Shown here in pieces: positions 23,325 through 35,214 of a DNA stretch of 64,000 nucleotides (positions are counted from its first letter, which is position 1; each line of letters opens with the position of its first letter). Position numbers and translations under genes: made by a program. Origin of the DNA: Xiphydria camelus (Eukaryota > Arthropoda > Insecta > Hymenoptera > Xiphydriidae); the NCBI GenBank assembly GCA_963678675.1, contig OY783198.1, positions 21,066,684 to 21,130,683 of the forward strand, given 5' to 3'. Below the pieces are notes generated by a model. That model worked only from the letters and a program-made list of their open reading frames with translations, was not told the DNA's origin and did not search any database.

Positions 23325-23799
23325 AGATATCGACATCAAGAGAAACGCTTCTCGAGTATTTCTCGCGCGATGCATTTACGATCTCGTCGATACAGTCCCG
23401 ACGAGATATAACGACGCGCGCCGATTAGACTCCAGTCGTCGGGGACAATTTGCGAGGGCAAAATGGATCGTAAATGTGATTACGACGAAATTATGGTTAT
23501 ACCTACGCGGGATCCTGCCCTCGGCCCTTTCCGCGGCCGTTTCTTCTCTCTCCGCGGCTTGGCATCGCTATTTCTTTAGTCTTTCTTTTATCTCTGTTTC
23601 GGAGCGCAAATAAGCGTTGCTCTTCTTTCTCTCTTTCTCGCTCCCTTTACCCGACTTTATTCGTCTCTTACTTCCACCTGGCACTTCGTCGAGCGCGAAA
23701 CAACGGAGAGAAAATGACGACCGAAGATATCACGGCACGCGATGGCATTCGATTTTTGAGTTCTCCTTTAAACAAAATATTTTCACACGTACACTTAGA
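23325..23799. other. Unique DNA, no gene seen
   Basis: Mixed composition with no motif or element end. Confidence 0.5.
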
Positions 23800-24354
23800 G
23801 AAGTTTTTGGGTTGCACAGCGATCAGTATTGCTCTGATAACTATACTTTGAGACTAAGTGACAGGTTACCTGGACAGCGTAAGCAGCCTGAGAGAAATAA
23901 TTGCTAATGCCCAAAAAATGTTCTCCAAAAACATGATACAATTCCAGAATCAAGCTGTTGTTTTCTTCGTGCAAGAAAATATTTGATGGGCTCGAGTATT
24001 TTTTTTTCACACAGAAAGAATTTCTCGTTCCAACGAAGGTATATTTGAATCAAGAATATGTGTATTCTTCGACTAAGAAATTGTATTCGTAACCATTTTT
24101 AAGATCGTACATATGTCCTTGTCTCAAGAAATATTTTTCGGACACTAACGTTATTTTTTTCAGAGTGTAACAATAGCAATACCAACGTGACAGGAGCAAT
24201 AAGCATTGTCGAAATGACTATACGTATAGAATTGCAATAAATACCTATTTATTACGGTCAAGTAGAAATAAGTATTGCCAAGGCACACAAAACACATTTT
24301 TGTAACAATAAATTACTAGCATTGCCGTGCAATCTATACAATTTCTCTCAGTGT
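23800..24354 (+). mobile_element. Family B element, copy 2, split by a family A copy
   Basis: The ends TA|CACTTAGAGAAG and ATTTCTCTCAGTG|TA are flanked by TA on both sides. The left part shares GCTCTGATAACTATACTTTG with copy 1 and the right part shares GAGCAATAAGCATTG and AGCATTGCCGTGCAAT. Family A copy 4 lies between them at 23887-24168. Confidence 0.8.
23887..24168. mobile_element. Family A MITE, copy 4, nested in B
   Basis: It starts CCTGAGAGAAATAATTGC and ends GTTATTTTTTTCAGAGTG. Internal landmarks are AAGAAAATATTTGATGGGC, CCAACGAAGGTATATTTGAA and TCAAGAAATATTTTTCGG. Its position shows that family A was active after family B copy 2 had inserted. Confidence 0.85.
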
Positions 24355-25082
24355 AAACGAGGCTCGTCGAAGGAACGAAACGATTCCTATCAGAGGGTGC
24401 GTTTCCACGAACCGAAGCGAGATACGCGAAGGCGAGCGAAGTGCTGCGACGACACGCGGGGAACCGACGGCCGGATAATCACGCGCGGTCCTTATTAAAA
24501 ATAATAATACCGAGATGCGCTCGAAGCCGAGCCGCGCGCCGTCCCCCGAGCGCGCCCCAATTAAGAGGGACGGCGCTCTGTGGCCAATTGAAAATAAAGA
24601 CCCCCTCCCTCGGCCTCCGCCGCGAGCCGACGCTCTTCGAGATACGTAATCATAGAGTTTCGCGATATGCTTATTAAATCGAGCCGATCGTCAAGCCGCG
24701 GACGCCGCGAGGACCCGCGGGTGCTCCTTTCGGATCGACGAAGTTCGACGCGAGGCGAGAGGGGATGTTCTCTCGTCGGGGATAACGAATGCGGAATGCT
24801 CGCGCGGTGCAGTTGATCGTCCGGGGGCGTTTCGTCGACGCGAATCTTCGCTTCGATCGGCGATTCGTTGCTCAAGCAATTAGGCGAAGAATTGTTGCGG
24901 CTCTTCCGCGTCGTATGGCGGGTAGTTTGGGAATCAGCCGATGAGTGAGGATTTTTAACGTGGTATGGTCCTACGAGTTAATCCGAGAAAATGTCATTGC
25001 TGCACCGAGAAAAGTCACTCGATCGATTTAATAACAATCTTGAAGATCAAACTGTGTGTTACGTGAAATATAGATCCCCCTT
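24355..25082. other. CpG-rich unique DNA, no gene seen
   Basis: GC-rich with basic open frames on both strands around 24441-24879. No motif or repeat was recognised. Confidence 0.5.
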
Positions 25083-25220
25083 TATCTGTTCGGTTAACCT
25101 GACCACTTTTTGATTAGAATAATCAAGTATTTGGTTCAGCTGACCAGTATTTTGGTTAGAATAGCTGAACATATTTAATTAAATGTGTTTCTTTCATTTG
25201 AACTTAATTTTTCCCTTCGT
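25083..25220. mobile_element. Family G fragment
   Basis: It contains the G vocabulary TTCGGTTAACCTGACCA, GATTAGAATAATCAAGTATT and TTTTGGTTAGAATAGCTGAA. It is only a part of the element and is followed closely by family C copy 3. Confidence 0.55.
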
Positions 25221-25262
25221 TGTGCCTTACTATTTCATTTATTTCTGCTTATCCCAAGTGTA

Positions 25263-25412
25263 CTGTAACAAATTCTACGGTGTGGACCTATGTAGGCCAC
25301 TTTTTATGTTAGATAACAATGGCATAATACTGTATGACTTCAGGTGTGATACATATAGATCTACACCAGTGAAATGGTGTTAAAAATTAACACCACTTTT
25401 TTACCGCGTGTG
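25263..25412 (+). mobile_element. Family C short repeat, copy 3
   Basis: It runs from AAATTCTACGGTGTGGACCT through GTTAGATAACAATGGCATAA to AAAATTAACACCACTTTTTT and ACCGCGTG. The orientation is the same as copy 1. Confidence 0.8.
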
Positions 25413-26137
25413 AATTGAAATTCGAACATTTTACATCTGTCTTGTAGGTACAGATAACGAGTAGAAATTGAATTCTTCTATTTATCCCCCGTTATACGCT
25501 AGAGACTACCAGTCATCAAGTACAGAAGCACCTCGGCGATAAAACTCCTACGAAGCGATAATTTTCCGCGGCGGTCGACGACGCATGCTGCACATACGGA
25601 GGCGCAGGTACATATACGCGCGGCGACTCGAGGAGCAAAGTACCCATGGTTCGGCGGCTTTATTTTCCACCCTATTCACCGCTTCAGCTCGAGCGTAACG
25701 AATTTGCTTCAGCCCTCTCGCGTCCCTCCCGGTCATTAGACGGTGAATAGGACGAATCAAGCCGGATGACGGATTCGCCGGTCGCACCCACGCCGCCCGG
25801 TTACGTAATGCACGCAACGCCTCTGCCTACTCCTCGCGCGCGCCGTGCGCAGCGGCCTTCCTCTTCCTCGCGTCTCGCCGCGTCGTCGTCGTCGTCGTCG
25901 TACCTCCTCGACCCTAGAAAACGCGGCGGGGATCCGCTCGCTCTTTTTTACTATTTACCGCAGGCCACGTTATTGCCACTTGACCCGCGTTGACCGGTTA
26001 AATGGCCGGCTTTACAGCCTTTCAACCGCGAGGTGGGACCGCGGAGCCAAACTTTCTCGCGGGAGGTCTCGCGCGCGGCGGTAGCGCCGAGTCGTCGGCT
26101 CCTCCGGAGTCGACGCGCGTACGTGACGACGGACTGC
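25413..26137. other. CpG-rich unique DNA, no gene seen
   Basis: A (GTC)n tract lies near 25882-25901. The TTGTAG|GTACAG site near 25445 faintly resembles a juxtaposed acceptor and donor but is weak. Open frames lack motifs. Confidence 0.45.
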
Positions 26138-26417
26138 ACCGAGAGAGATAATTGTGGATATAAAGAAAATAGATATTGAATTAAGGATATGTGATCTTAT
26201 AAATTTTTTAAAATACTGATTCTCTCTTGGTCGAAGAATCATATAATGTTTGATTCGAGAATATCTTCGTTGGAACGAGAAATTCTTTCTGCGCGAGAAG
26301 AACAATTAGTCGAGCCTGTCAAATATTCTCTCGCGTGAAGAACATCACGCCTTGATTGATTACGTTTTTTATTGAAGAAAACTTTGTTTCGCCATCAGTA
26401 ATTATTTCTCTCAATTT
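26138..26417. mobile_element. Family A MITE, copy 5
   Basis: It starts CACCGAGAGAGATAATTGTG and ends CAGTAATTATTTCTCTCAATT. Internal blocks ATCTTCGTTGGAACGAGAAA, TCTGCGCGAGAAGAACAATT and GAAGAAAACTTTG match other copies. Confidence 0.8.
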
Positions 26418-26470
26418 GTCCCAATTTAACCGAAATCTCGGAGACGGTAACCAAACTGTTTTGCGTTGAA

Positions 26471-26617
26471 CACACGGTAAAAAAGCGGTGTAAATTTTTA
26501 ACACCATTTCATCGGTGTGGACCTATATGTACCACATCTGGTGTCATTCAGTCTTATGGCATTGTTATTTAACACCGAAACTAATCCATTTAGGTTCACG
26601 CCGCAGAATTGTTTACA
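26471..26617 (-). mobile_element. Family C short repeat, copy 4
   Basis: Inverted orientation: CACGGTAAAAAAGCGGTG, TTTTTAACACCATTTCATCG, GTGTGGACCTATATG and TCATTCAGTCTTATGGCATT. Its right end is close to a family G fragment, the mirror of the G-C arrangement at 25083-25412. Confidence 0.8.
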
Positions 26618-26639
26618 GTTTATGCATTCTCCATTTGTT

Positions 26640-26772
26640 TAGTTAAGGTGACTATTTCTTAATTAGAATAGCCGAACATTTGGTTAGAACAACAAAATAT
26701 TCGGTTAGGACAAGCAAACGCATTTAAACAGACGCCTTTTGTCACTTTAACCTTATTATTTTTCTCGGTGTA
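26640..26772. mobile_element. Family G fragment with intact right end
   Basis: G words TTAATTAGAATAGCCGAACA and TTGGTTAGAACAACAAAATA are followed by AAACAGACGCCTTTTGTC and the end TTATTTTTCTCGGTG|TA. Confidence 0.6.
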
Positions 26773-27689
26773 TATTCTTGTAACGTATATCGACCAAAGT
26801 ATCCGTGCGCGATCTTTCGTCTCGGCATCTCGATCTCGCCTGCATCTGCGGTACATACATCCTCCCCGAGCTATGCACGCGGCAATCGCAACAGTCCTCG
26901 TTGTTGTATTTGTTTCTGCATTCCTCATTCTCCGCTGCACGCGCGCGCTTTACCTGTTACTTTTAAGGACGAGCCGCGATTGACTTCCTGCATACGCGGC
27001 TGGCACGTGTGTATTCGTTTGATACGTATGCGAGACGTCAAACGCTCCGTACATTTCACTCGCGATATTTAAAAGTACGTACCTGTGCGCTCGCTTTCTA
27101 CTTTTAGCTACACGACTCTCGTTACTCATTCTCCGCGGGCCGTCGAGACATTTTTCTCCTCGTATCGGTCCATCGCGTAAGTCTCGCATACGTTAGGAGT
27201 TCGCGGCGATTCGTTGCGCGAGTCTTCTGGGTACAGGTAGCCGTAGAAATATCACGGAGATATGTATAACGTCATGAGTGAGCCACTTATGAGCGAATAC
27301 CGATCTCGTTTTGGTGTCTGGGGTTTTATGCGCGACGCGCGCGCGCGATCGTCGGATATTTCTTCCTCGCTCCGCGACGTATATATGCGATATATACTCG
27401 CGTCGCTCATACGAGGTACCCAAACGTATGTACATACATACCCTAGATACCCGCGCATTCGCTGCCCGCTTTCTAGTTCCAGAACAAAAGGTCTCGCGGG
27501 TCGTTGCTCAATCTTCCCGCTGTCATGTGGAAAATCTACGAAACATGCTAGCACGATGCCTGGAGAACTTTCTTTCTCATGAGCTTTGCCTGTCGATTGA
27601 CTCTTTCGAATGCCGATCGATACTCCGCCGCGCGTCATACCTCGAGTATTCGCTCCCCGGACAACACAATCCAAATAGTCATCTTTTGA
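26773..27689. other. Unique DNA, no gene seen
   Basis: Mixed composition. Frames at 27252-27802 on both strands have no conserved motif. Confidence 0.45.
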
Positions 27690-27820
27690 AGTCATCGATA
27701 GGCAGTCTAACGACTCGCTTTTTGTTAACTTTGATTTCGTGTCATCGTAAACATTTCTGTTGGATAAGTCGACATTTAAGTTATCACAAAGTGAGACATT
27801 AGACTGCCTATGGATGACTA
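27690..27820. mobile_element. Family K, about 130-bp hairpin element
   Basis: The left end GTCATCGATAGGCAGTCTAA is matched by the inverted right end TTAGACTGCCTATGGATGAC. Inner blocks CGCTTTTTGTTAACTT and AAGTTATCACAAAGTGAG are also inverse. Single copy in the window. Confidence 0.7.
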
Positions 27821-27836
27821 AAAGACGGCTTTCTCC

Positions 27837-28410
27837 CGTGCAGAAAAACGTCAGGGAGGTTGAAAAGGCCCCGCTATATTTTCCCTGAATTTATTAGAGC
27901 CCCTGACAGGGCCATAATCGGGGCTGTAATGAGTTTACATCTCCTGCCCTACTAGGGATTCCGTATCACGACCCTAAATAGTTTCTGAATGAATGTCTTG
28001 ACGTTTGACAAATTTGTATTTAGGTTAGGTTAGGTTCTGTTTGATTAATTCAACTTGTATAAAAATGTTTTGATTTTCTTCATGTATTTTAATGAAATAG
28101 AGCTTCGTACCGTTAAATTATTACATGTTCGAACCGCATTTACATATATTTTCGAACTCTGCAATTTTCGAACCGTGCTGCAAACATTTTTAAATACTAA
28201 AACAATAAGGCGTAATTGCTCGAGTAATTTTTAGTCCGAGTTAAAATGTCAATTGACTTCGTTTTCATTAAACTCTCGAACATTTCGATTTCGGTGTTGT
28301 TAGGGCCTCGTTAGGACCATCTTGCTTGTCTATTTCTAGGGACATCCCATCTTTACCCTACCCTAAGGCCATTCCAATGTCATGGCTGTCCCTAACATTT
28401 TTCTGCGCTG
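27837..28410. mobile_element. Family L, 574-bp element with short TIRs
   Basis: The ends are CGTGCAGAAAAACGTCAGGG on the left and CCCTAACATTTTTCTGCGC on the right, an imperfect inverted pair of about 18 bp. The interior is AT-rich, has GGGCC-type words and holds (TTAGG)3 at about 28018-28034. It has no coding capacity. Confidence 0.6.
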
Positions 28411-28923
28411 GCTGGCTTGTACTGTCTGGTTCTCCTCGCCTCTCCCGCGCGTCACTCGATCGCCGCGTTCCCTCCTCTCCGGCTTGCGTTCGCGCGCAAC
28501 GTCCCTCGAACTCTCCCGAGTAATATTCCGGCGAGAGGTCGGTCGCGGCGCGACGTAGATTTATTTGCTACCGAGCACGGCCGGCCTCCTCGTCGGTCGC
28601 GGCCACCGAGTAATTACGCGGTGTGCCGCCGCTGCTGCTACTTCGGGATAACGGCACCGTACACCGGGGCGATCGGGTTCTCCCTAGCTCCGGGTTCGCC
28701 GTTTCGAGTTACACGCGCGCGCGCGCGGGCGCCGATCTTCCCTCTCGTCGAGAATCCCGCCCGCGCCACCCTTTCACTTGCATCCTGGTCGGACCTATCA
28801 CGACCCCGCGCTGCAGTGTTATCCCTCGCGTGGAGCGTTTCCCCTTTCTTTCCTCTCCCCCGCGTAAGGAGGAAGGTTCCTTTTAAACTTCTGGCTCTGA
28901 TGCGAAGCTCAAACCATACCATG
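28411..28923. other. CpG-rich unique DNA, no gene seen
   Basis: GC-rich frames on both strands (28417-28926) are Arg/Ser/Pro-rich without motifs. A (CG)n run lies near 28712-28728. Confidence 0.5.
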
Positions 28924-29124
28924 TGAGGCTAAACTTGCTCGTTAGAAAAGAAGCTTTAATCACTATTATTTCATTATCTGAGTTTTTGGCTTATATTTGT
29001 ATAATACTTTTTTGAAAATTATATTCGTATCTTCAATAAAGTCTTGTATCGATATAGGCTAAGAGTTCATACAATATAATGAGGTAGTAGTGATTGAAGT
29101 TTCTTTCCTGTTGAGTAAGTTTTA
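28924..29124. mobile_element. Family E palindromic MITE, copy 2
   Basis: It starts GAGGCTAAACTTGCTCGTTA and ends GAAGTTTCTTTCCTGTTGAG before TAAGTTTT. The central block CAATAAAGTCTTGTATCGAT agrees with copies 1 and 5. It abuts family T copy 1. Confidence 0.8.
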
Positions 29125-29127
29125 AAA

Positions 29128-29392
29128 TTTTTAACGGTATATCTCATATGGTGTACTTAATGATCAAAATTTCGTTTGAAAATTCAAGTGAAAGTAACCA
29201 AAGCAATTGTCAACTACATTTGCATTTAAAATGTCATACAAAACGATAAATTGTCATGGTTATAATGCCCTTTTTTTTAATTTTAATATAAAAAATTAAT
29301 ATCGAGACACGATATATTTACATAAGAATTCGAGTACTACTGAAAAATCGAGTTCTTTCGATTCTCAAGATTTAAACTATTCTTAACCGTGG
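29128..29392 (-). mobile_element. Family T element, copy 1
   Basis: In reverse orientation it reads ACCACGGTTAAGAATAGTTT, AAATCTTGAGAATCGAAAGA and ends near CCGTTAAAAATTT. The same order appears forward at 40837-41074. It is AT-rich and non-coding. Confidence 0.65.
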
Positions 29393-30164
29393 TACCTATA
29401 CCCGTCACGAGACGATGCCACGAGACTCGTCGCGCCGCGCAGGAGTAGAGGAACGTCGCGTCGGTTCGACACGCCATTTACTACCAGTCGCGCTATCGTC
29501 CGCCATAACGACCTATTAGTATAGGTGCCGTGTGGTACCGCTGCTGCCGCCGCCGCGGTGGAAAGGGAAAAAGCTGAAACGGGGGGGAATCTCGCGGCGG
29601 AAAGGAAAGGCGAGCGGGTAGAAGGCGGTTGTCTTATCAGATTCGTGGTGCGTCCTTGCGCGTCGATTTATCACTCGACATAATAGCCCCGCGCATATTC
29701 CAGCGCGGGGTAAAGGGACCCCGCGGGAGCGGGTCTCGACTCTCCCGCGGTCGGTCAGTCTCCCGAGAGTCTCGCGGTCTCTCTCGCGAGAGAGACTTCT
29801 CAACGCGAGAAACTCGATCCAATCTGCGCAAGGGGATCTATGTAGAACGCGTAGCTCATTTGTCTACCGCGCTTACGTGCGCGCGCGCGCGAGCTCTTCG
29901 TTTCGTTTTTACGGATGCCTCGCCGAGCGGAAACTCGGCCTCTGTCGGTGGCGCGCGCATATATTGTGTGGCCGAGGCACAACAGGGGAGCAAGATCCGT
30001 TTACCGCGATCGCGTCGGTTCCTTTTTACGCGCGATTACAGCCGGGTATAGACCACGCGCGATTCGTGACTTTTGATTTGTAGTGCACCTATTGTGACGT
30101 GAATAGTCTGTATAGAACAATGCGTCCGAATTTGATGTCTCTTGAGATAGATGCGTGTATTTGT
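29393..30164. other. CpG-rich unique DNA, no gene seen
   Basis: Many overlapping basic frames and a (CG)n run near 29879-29892. No motif or repeat was recognised. Confidence 0.5.
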
Positions 30165-30593
30165 ACACAGAGAAAACTAATTAGTTGGATCTGCTGAAAA
30201 TTACTTGCGGGTTCGCGAGTAGTTATTTATTTATGCCAATGAAATCTTTTAATATATTAATTGAATATCTCTTCTTTATACAATCATAAGGAATAGGTAG
30301 TATTGCATTGTAAAAAATTTTGCGGTGTGGACTTATATAGACGCCGCACTCCACTTTTGGTGTTAGACAGCAATGGTATAAGACTGAATGAGACCAAATG
30401 TGGTATGGTAGGTTCGTATCGGTGTGAAATGGTGTTAAAAATTAACACCACTTTCTTACTGTGTGCGATTGCAAAGGAGAATATTTGATTAATATGAAAA
30501 AAAAAAATCAAATTGATGTAAATAAATAATTACTCCCGATCCCGCAAGTAATTATTAATAGATCCAACTACATAATTCTTTTTTTCTATATAG
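30165..30593. mobile_element. Family D element, copy 2, split by C
   Basis: The left part (ACACAGAGAAAACTAATTAG, TTGGATCTGCTGAAAATTAC) and right part (TAAATAATTACTCCCGATCC, AACTACATAATTCTTTTTTT) correspond to the two halves of the intact copy at 7083-7333. Family C copy 5 lies between them. Confidence 0.75.
30310..30465 (+). mobile_element. Family C short repeat, copy 5, nested in D
   Basis: It runs from AAAAAATTTTGCGGTGTGGA through GGTGTTAGACAGCAATGGTA to AAAATTAACACCACTTTCTT and ACTGTGTG. Because the intact D copy lacks this block, this copy gives true insertion boundaries for family C. Confidence 0.8.
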
Positions 30594-31370
30594 GTACGAA
30601 CTAACGTACTACGAATCAAAAATCACGAATCATCTCCGTCTTTCGTCCTTTCGCTGGTCCACGTTTTCATCTCGCGATCGATATTCGACGTCCTGTTAGG
30701 ATCGGGTGTACTTCGGTTATTATTTCTCCGCAATGGGTCTCGCGAGACGTTGCTCCAGTTCGAGTAAACGTTGCTTCGCCATGAATCCTATACACGTTCG
30801 CTTCGGGTATACGGCACCGCGATAAACGGAAGTCCCGATTCATCGCGATGATGTACGCGCGTTTCGATTCGCGGAAACGGAGTCGAGGAACGACACACGA
30901 GGCATCAAAGGCGCGGGTATACGTTTTGGCCCGCGGCAACGCGCGATGACACGGTCCCTCGATGCCCCCCCCCCCCCCTCGTCACCCCTCCTCCTTTCTC
31001 CTCTTCCTTCTTCCACGTAACCTTAACCGGTCCCTCATTTACCGACCATATTTTTTACTCCGCAATTATTCGTTCCAAATTACCGAGCGAGCCGTGGCCA
31101 TGGAAAAGCCTAATAATACGAGGGGAACCGCGCGCGCGCGAGCGCGAGAGGTGAGACGCGTCGGCGAGTGAGACGGACTGTAAAAAAGGAGGAGGAAGCG
31201 GAGAGGAAGGAGCGATCCGATGCGATGATGTAGCGGCCGGAGGAACGCGTCGGGAATTGTTTGCGATGCGGAATTATGGCTTTTTTTGTCTATAGAATTT
31301 TTATCACTCAATCCGCATAACGTATAGTTTCCTATTGAAAAGATCTTATAGATTCCTACAGATCATTTTT
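30594..31370. other. CpG-rich unique DNA with poly-C
   Basis: A (C)n run occupies about 30964-30978 and (CG)n lies near 31131-31145. Open frames lack motifs. Confidence 0.5.
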
Positions 31371-31830
31371 ATGGGAATCCGATGTCCTTTTGACACAGCA
31401 ATTCCAGACATCTGCTAGAAAAGTTTGAGGAGGACGAATGGGAATACATTGGATTTTGTGTTCATCTGAGATGATGAATAGGGATTTACCGAATTTTATT
31501 ATAGGTATACGTATCCGCAAAAACGAATAAAATTCCATAAGGAAAATAAGAACTCGTACACGCCGTTCTATTCGTAATTAGAATTACTAATGGAATGTTA
31601 CGAGATTTTATTTATTTCTTTTATAGATACACATAGATTCAGTGCATTTTTGTTCATCCCTCTCAGATTTTTACGAATGGGCATCCGGAATTGTTGTGTC
31701 TGAAGCACATCGAATTCCCATGGGGATTGAATGATTATTGATTCTTATTATTGATTCCTATTAAATAATCACTGATTTCTAGGAAATATGAGATTTCTAC
31801 AAGTTTTCCATGAGAACCTATATTTGTTCA
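31371..31830. mobile_element. Family U, possible element with imperfect TIRs
   Basis: ATGGGAATCCGATGTCCTTT and GACACAGCAATTCCAGAC at 31371-31413 are inverse to 31678-31721, which reads GGAATTGTTGTGTCTGAAGC and ACATCGAATTCCCAT. Further out, similarity weakens. The edges are uncertain and only one copy is seen. Confidence 0.45.
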
Positions 31831-32866
31831 ATAGAGTTCAACAGGTGCCTTTTACAGTGATCGTAAAATCGGATAAATTTTTATCAAATACACACGTCAT
31901 ACTCCACGCAGTAGCGACATTAATTCCCGTCACGGGGCGCCGAGACGCGGTCCCCGATCGATTCGATCGCGCCGGAATGCTAATTCTCCCCTCGCTCGGT
32001 GTACTGTTATATTTACATACATACCAGGAGTCACGGGGGCCACGCGTATCGGCGGAGAGCGTTCGTCGTCCAACGGGCGGGCCGCGGCTTTCATTCAGAC
32101 GCGCGAAACGTCGCGCGTCCCATCGAATCATCGTCGGTACACGACGCGATAACTCGACTCGAGACGCGTACAAAGTTCGCCCGCACATCTCGCGCGAGAT
32201 CGCCTATCGATTCGCGACCGGTTCAATTTATTTTCTCGCGTCAATTTCAATGACACCCGGGATCTCCATTAGACGCGCGCCACCGGTCGTTAGACTTGCA
32301 AATGAGAAATCACGAATTACGACCGCGCGCGGTACCTATACCCGGTTATTTGTTTCCATCCGTCGCGTTCGATCCAATTAATCACGCGCGTTTCTCCGCG
32401 CGCGCATTGCGCCTCGCTCGCTCCGCCTGCCGCTTCACCCCTTTCTCGTCCTTTTTATCTTACAATTACGACTCGTTACGCGCGCACCACACGGCATGCT
32501 CGTATTTTGCCCTGGATTCGGTTACGTCGAGCCGGCGTACGAAAATGACCGCTACGCGAATGTCAACGACGCGGGTAAAAATTTGGGGATGGATTCTCGG
32601 GGATTAGTTTAGGAAAAATCTACGGTAAATGAACAAATATTATCTTTCTGAAATACGGGTTTTAGTCCGAGAGGCACGCCAATAATTTATTACGTCTGAT
32701 GACATTACGCGATGGTGATAAATATTGGATCGAATGCGGCGGACTCTCTTAACGAGATTTTCTCTCGGCGTGTATAGAGAGTGAGAAAAACACTCGTTTT
32801 TCACGGAAACCGTTCTCTCCCCCAGATCGGGTCTCGCGAGACAATTCTCCAATTTTGACCAATACA
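31831..32866. other. CpG-rich unique DNA, no gene seen
   Basis: Long frames at 31788-32381 and on the opposite strand are motif-free. No repeat was recognised. Confidence 0.5.
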
Positions 32867-32998
32867 AATTGAGAAAGATAATCAGGTTGACGAAACAGAT
32901 GGTGTGGATCCACATTTCACCAAACGATTTGGTGAAATATGCTCATCGTCTCCAACATTTCGGTTAAATCGATCGAGTTATTTTTCTCGATGCGGAAT
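32867..32998. mobile_element. Family G-like fragment
   Basis: ATTGAGAAAGATAATCAGGT at the left and GAGTTATTTTTCTCGATG at the right look like G ends. Inside, GACGAAACAGATGGTGTGGA, CACCAAACGATTTGGTGAAA and CGTCTCCAACATTT follow the G core order. It is short and diverged, and may be a separate subfamily. Confidence 0.6.
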
Positions 32999-35214
32999 CG
33001 CGGCCGCGAGTCGACGTAAAAATGCTTGAGCAAAGGGAAGAATCTCCGCGAACGAAAGCATTCCTACACCGAAGAGATACCGCGGCACGCGACGGCCACG
33101 AAATCGTACCGAGGATCGAAGTAAATCGCGTCGCTTCCGCGTACCACGTAAATCTCCGCCTAACGATCGAGTTCCTGGATCGAACACGTTGGAACGCTTC
33201 GCGCGCCGCGTCACGCGGCAATTTAGTCCGCGTGACGCGCGGTAACTAGACTTCCTAAGCACGCGGTCCCGGTGTGCCCGCGAGGAAGAGATAGCTTACG
33301 TATATACCCACCTTTACGGGGTGAGAGAGAGAGTAGGAGAGAGGGGGGGAAGAGGGAGCGAGAGCCGGGCAAACTCGAAATTATAATTTCGACGATGCAT
33401 CACGCGCGCGCACACGCGGCGAGCGAGCGTGCGTGCGTGTAGGGCACCGCGCGCGTCTCCGTCAGACGTTTCTCCGAAGCAATCATCATTACGTCTCCTT
33501 ATCGTCCGTACCGCTACCACCTAGAAGAACCCTCTCGCTCGCTCCTCTTCGTGAAGCGAGGCCAAAGAAAATGCCATGGAGAAAAACGCCGGTGGTAGCG
33601 AAGCGCGCGCGCGCGAACGGACGAACCCTTCCCTTTAACTCGGAGTTCAGTGGTTTCGTCACGCGTTTTCCTCGTCGGCGTACGGAGCCGACGAACGCCT
33701 TTTTCAGGCGGAATTTCAACTTTCGTATAGGCGTCCGAGTGCACTAGGTGGAGTAGAGAGCGGAGGAGAGAGAGAGAGAGCGCGTGTATAGCTCCGATCT
33801 CTTCCGATATATACGAGAGAGTATAAACGGTCGAAGGGCGGAGGGGAGAGGGAAACGAACGTTAACCGCGCGGCGTGTCCGCGGGTCGTATCATTTGTCG
33901 TGCCACACGGGACGCCGAACGTCCGCTATATATATTTGTTTCTGCTTGTATTATATCCTCGCGCGGTGCGTACCTCGCTCATCTCGCTGTTTCTGGAGAG
34001 AAAGACAAACAGAGAAAAAGAGAGAAGATCAGTGGAGGCGGGAAATATGGAAATATATATATTTTTATAGAAAGGCAAAGGTGGAAAGAAAGAGAATGAA
34101 CGACGCGCGCTTCTCCGCTGCCCGAGAAATGATCCGCACACGCGGAACGCGTAGGGGAAGAAAGTATATAGAAAGAGAAATTAAACAGCGTTCGCGGAGA
34201 ACGTACTGATATATACGTATAGGAACGCCCGCGAACACGCGTCGCTTTGCCGGGCGCGCTTGCGTGGAACGTGAGAAGCGGTTTCATATTTGTTTTCCTA
34301 TCCTTAATAACGTTATAACGGTCGAACACGACAATGAGATTATCGTGAGATAGCCGCGAGTGATAGATTCGTTACGCGGTGATGCCTGGCCCGCGAGAGC
34401 CGATCTCACGGCAACGGCGGGGGCCGCGCCGGAGGGGGGGCGTGCCCCTCCTCGCCTCGCATCGCTCTCTCGGATTTCTGTCTCCGTTCTCCGTCGCGTC
34501 GCATCGCCTTTCGCGCGTTTCCCCCATACTCTTGCGCGACTCCTTCGCTCGCGCTTCTCGCGCCGGGCCTCTCGTGCGTCGGTGGATCCACATACGTGTA
34601 CGTGGTATCGTGTATCCACGATCGAAAGGAGCGAGAGAGACGGATAGATATCTTTATTCGATCCAGAGAGAGGGGAGAGAGACGTTTATCTCATGTATAC
34701 TCTGGGGAATTGGACAGCTTTGAAATGTCATGATTTATTGAGAATCGAAGCGATGATTGTGCTTTTGCATAGACGAATTCATAAATATGTGCAGGTCTAA
34801 AAATATGACGTTGCGTTAAAGGTCAGTTCTAGAGATTTTGAAAATCCGTGGTAGAAATTTGCCGTATGGAATTTGTGAATGATCTCGCTGTCGGTAAAAT
34901 AGTGAAACTTATTGGCATAGTAATGACTGTGTGAAGTACTTGTATATCTTTTCTGAGTACATATTATGGTTATTCAGATCAGAGAAAAAATCAATCATTA
35001 CGCTTATGAGTGACATGTAGTATTCGCACGGATGGTCTAAGACGAAACATTCACCGGATGTCAAAAAAATGATCCGCTACTGCATCGTAAACGCCATGAG
35101 TAGTAACTCTGTGTAATGGCAAAACATCGCATTGATATACACGGAAATTCATATCGCGCAACGGACCGCAGGTCGGAAATTACCTTGCATTCTTCATAAG
35201 TACACAATATGTTT
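32999..35214. other. Unique DNA, no gene seen
   Basis: CpG-rich to about 34680 with basic frames on both strands, then AT-richer to 35214 with no recognisable structure. (GA)n lies near 33764-33779. Confidence 0.45.

Noticed and set aside
28018..28034. (TTAGG)3 as a telomere or interstitial telomere
   Set aside because: Only three units, located inside element L; too short to support a telomeric origin.
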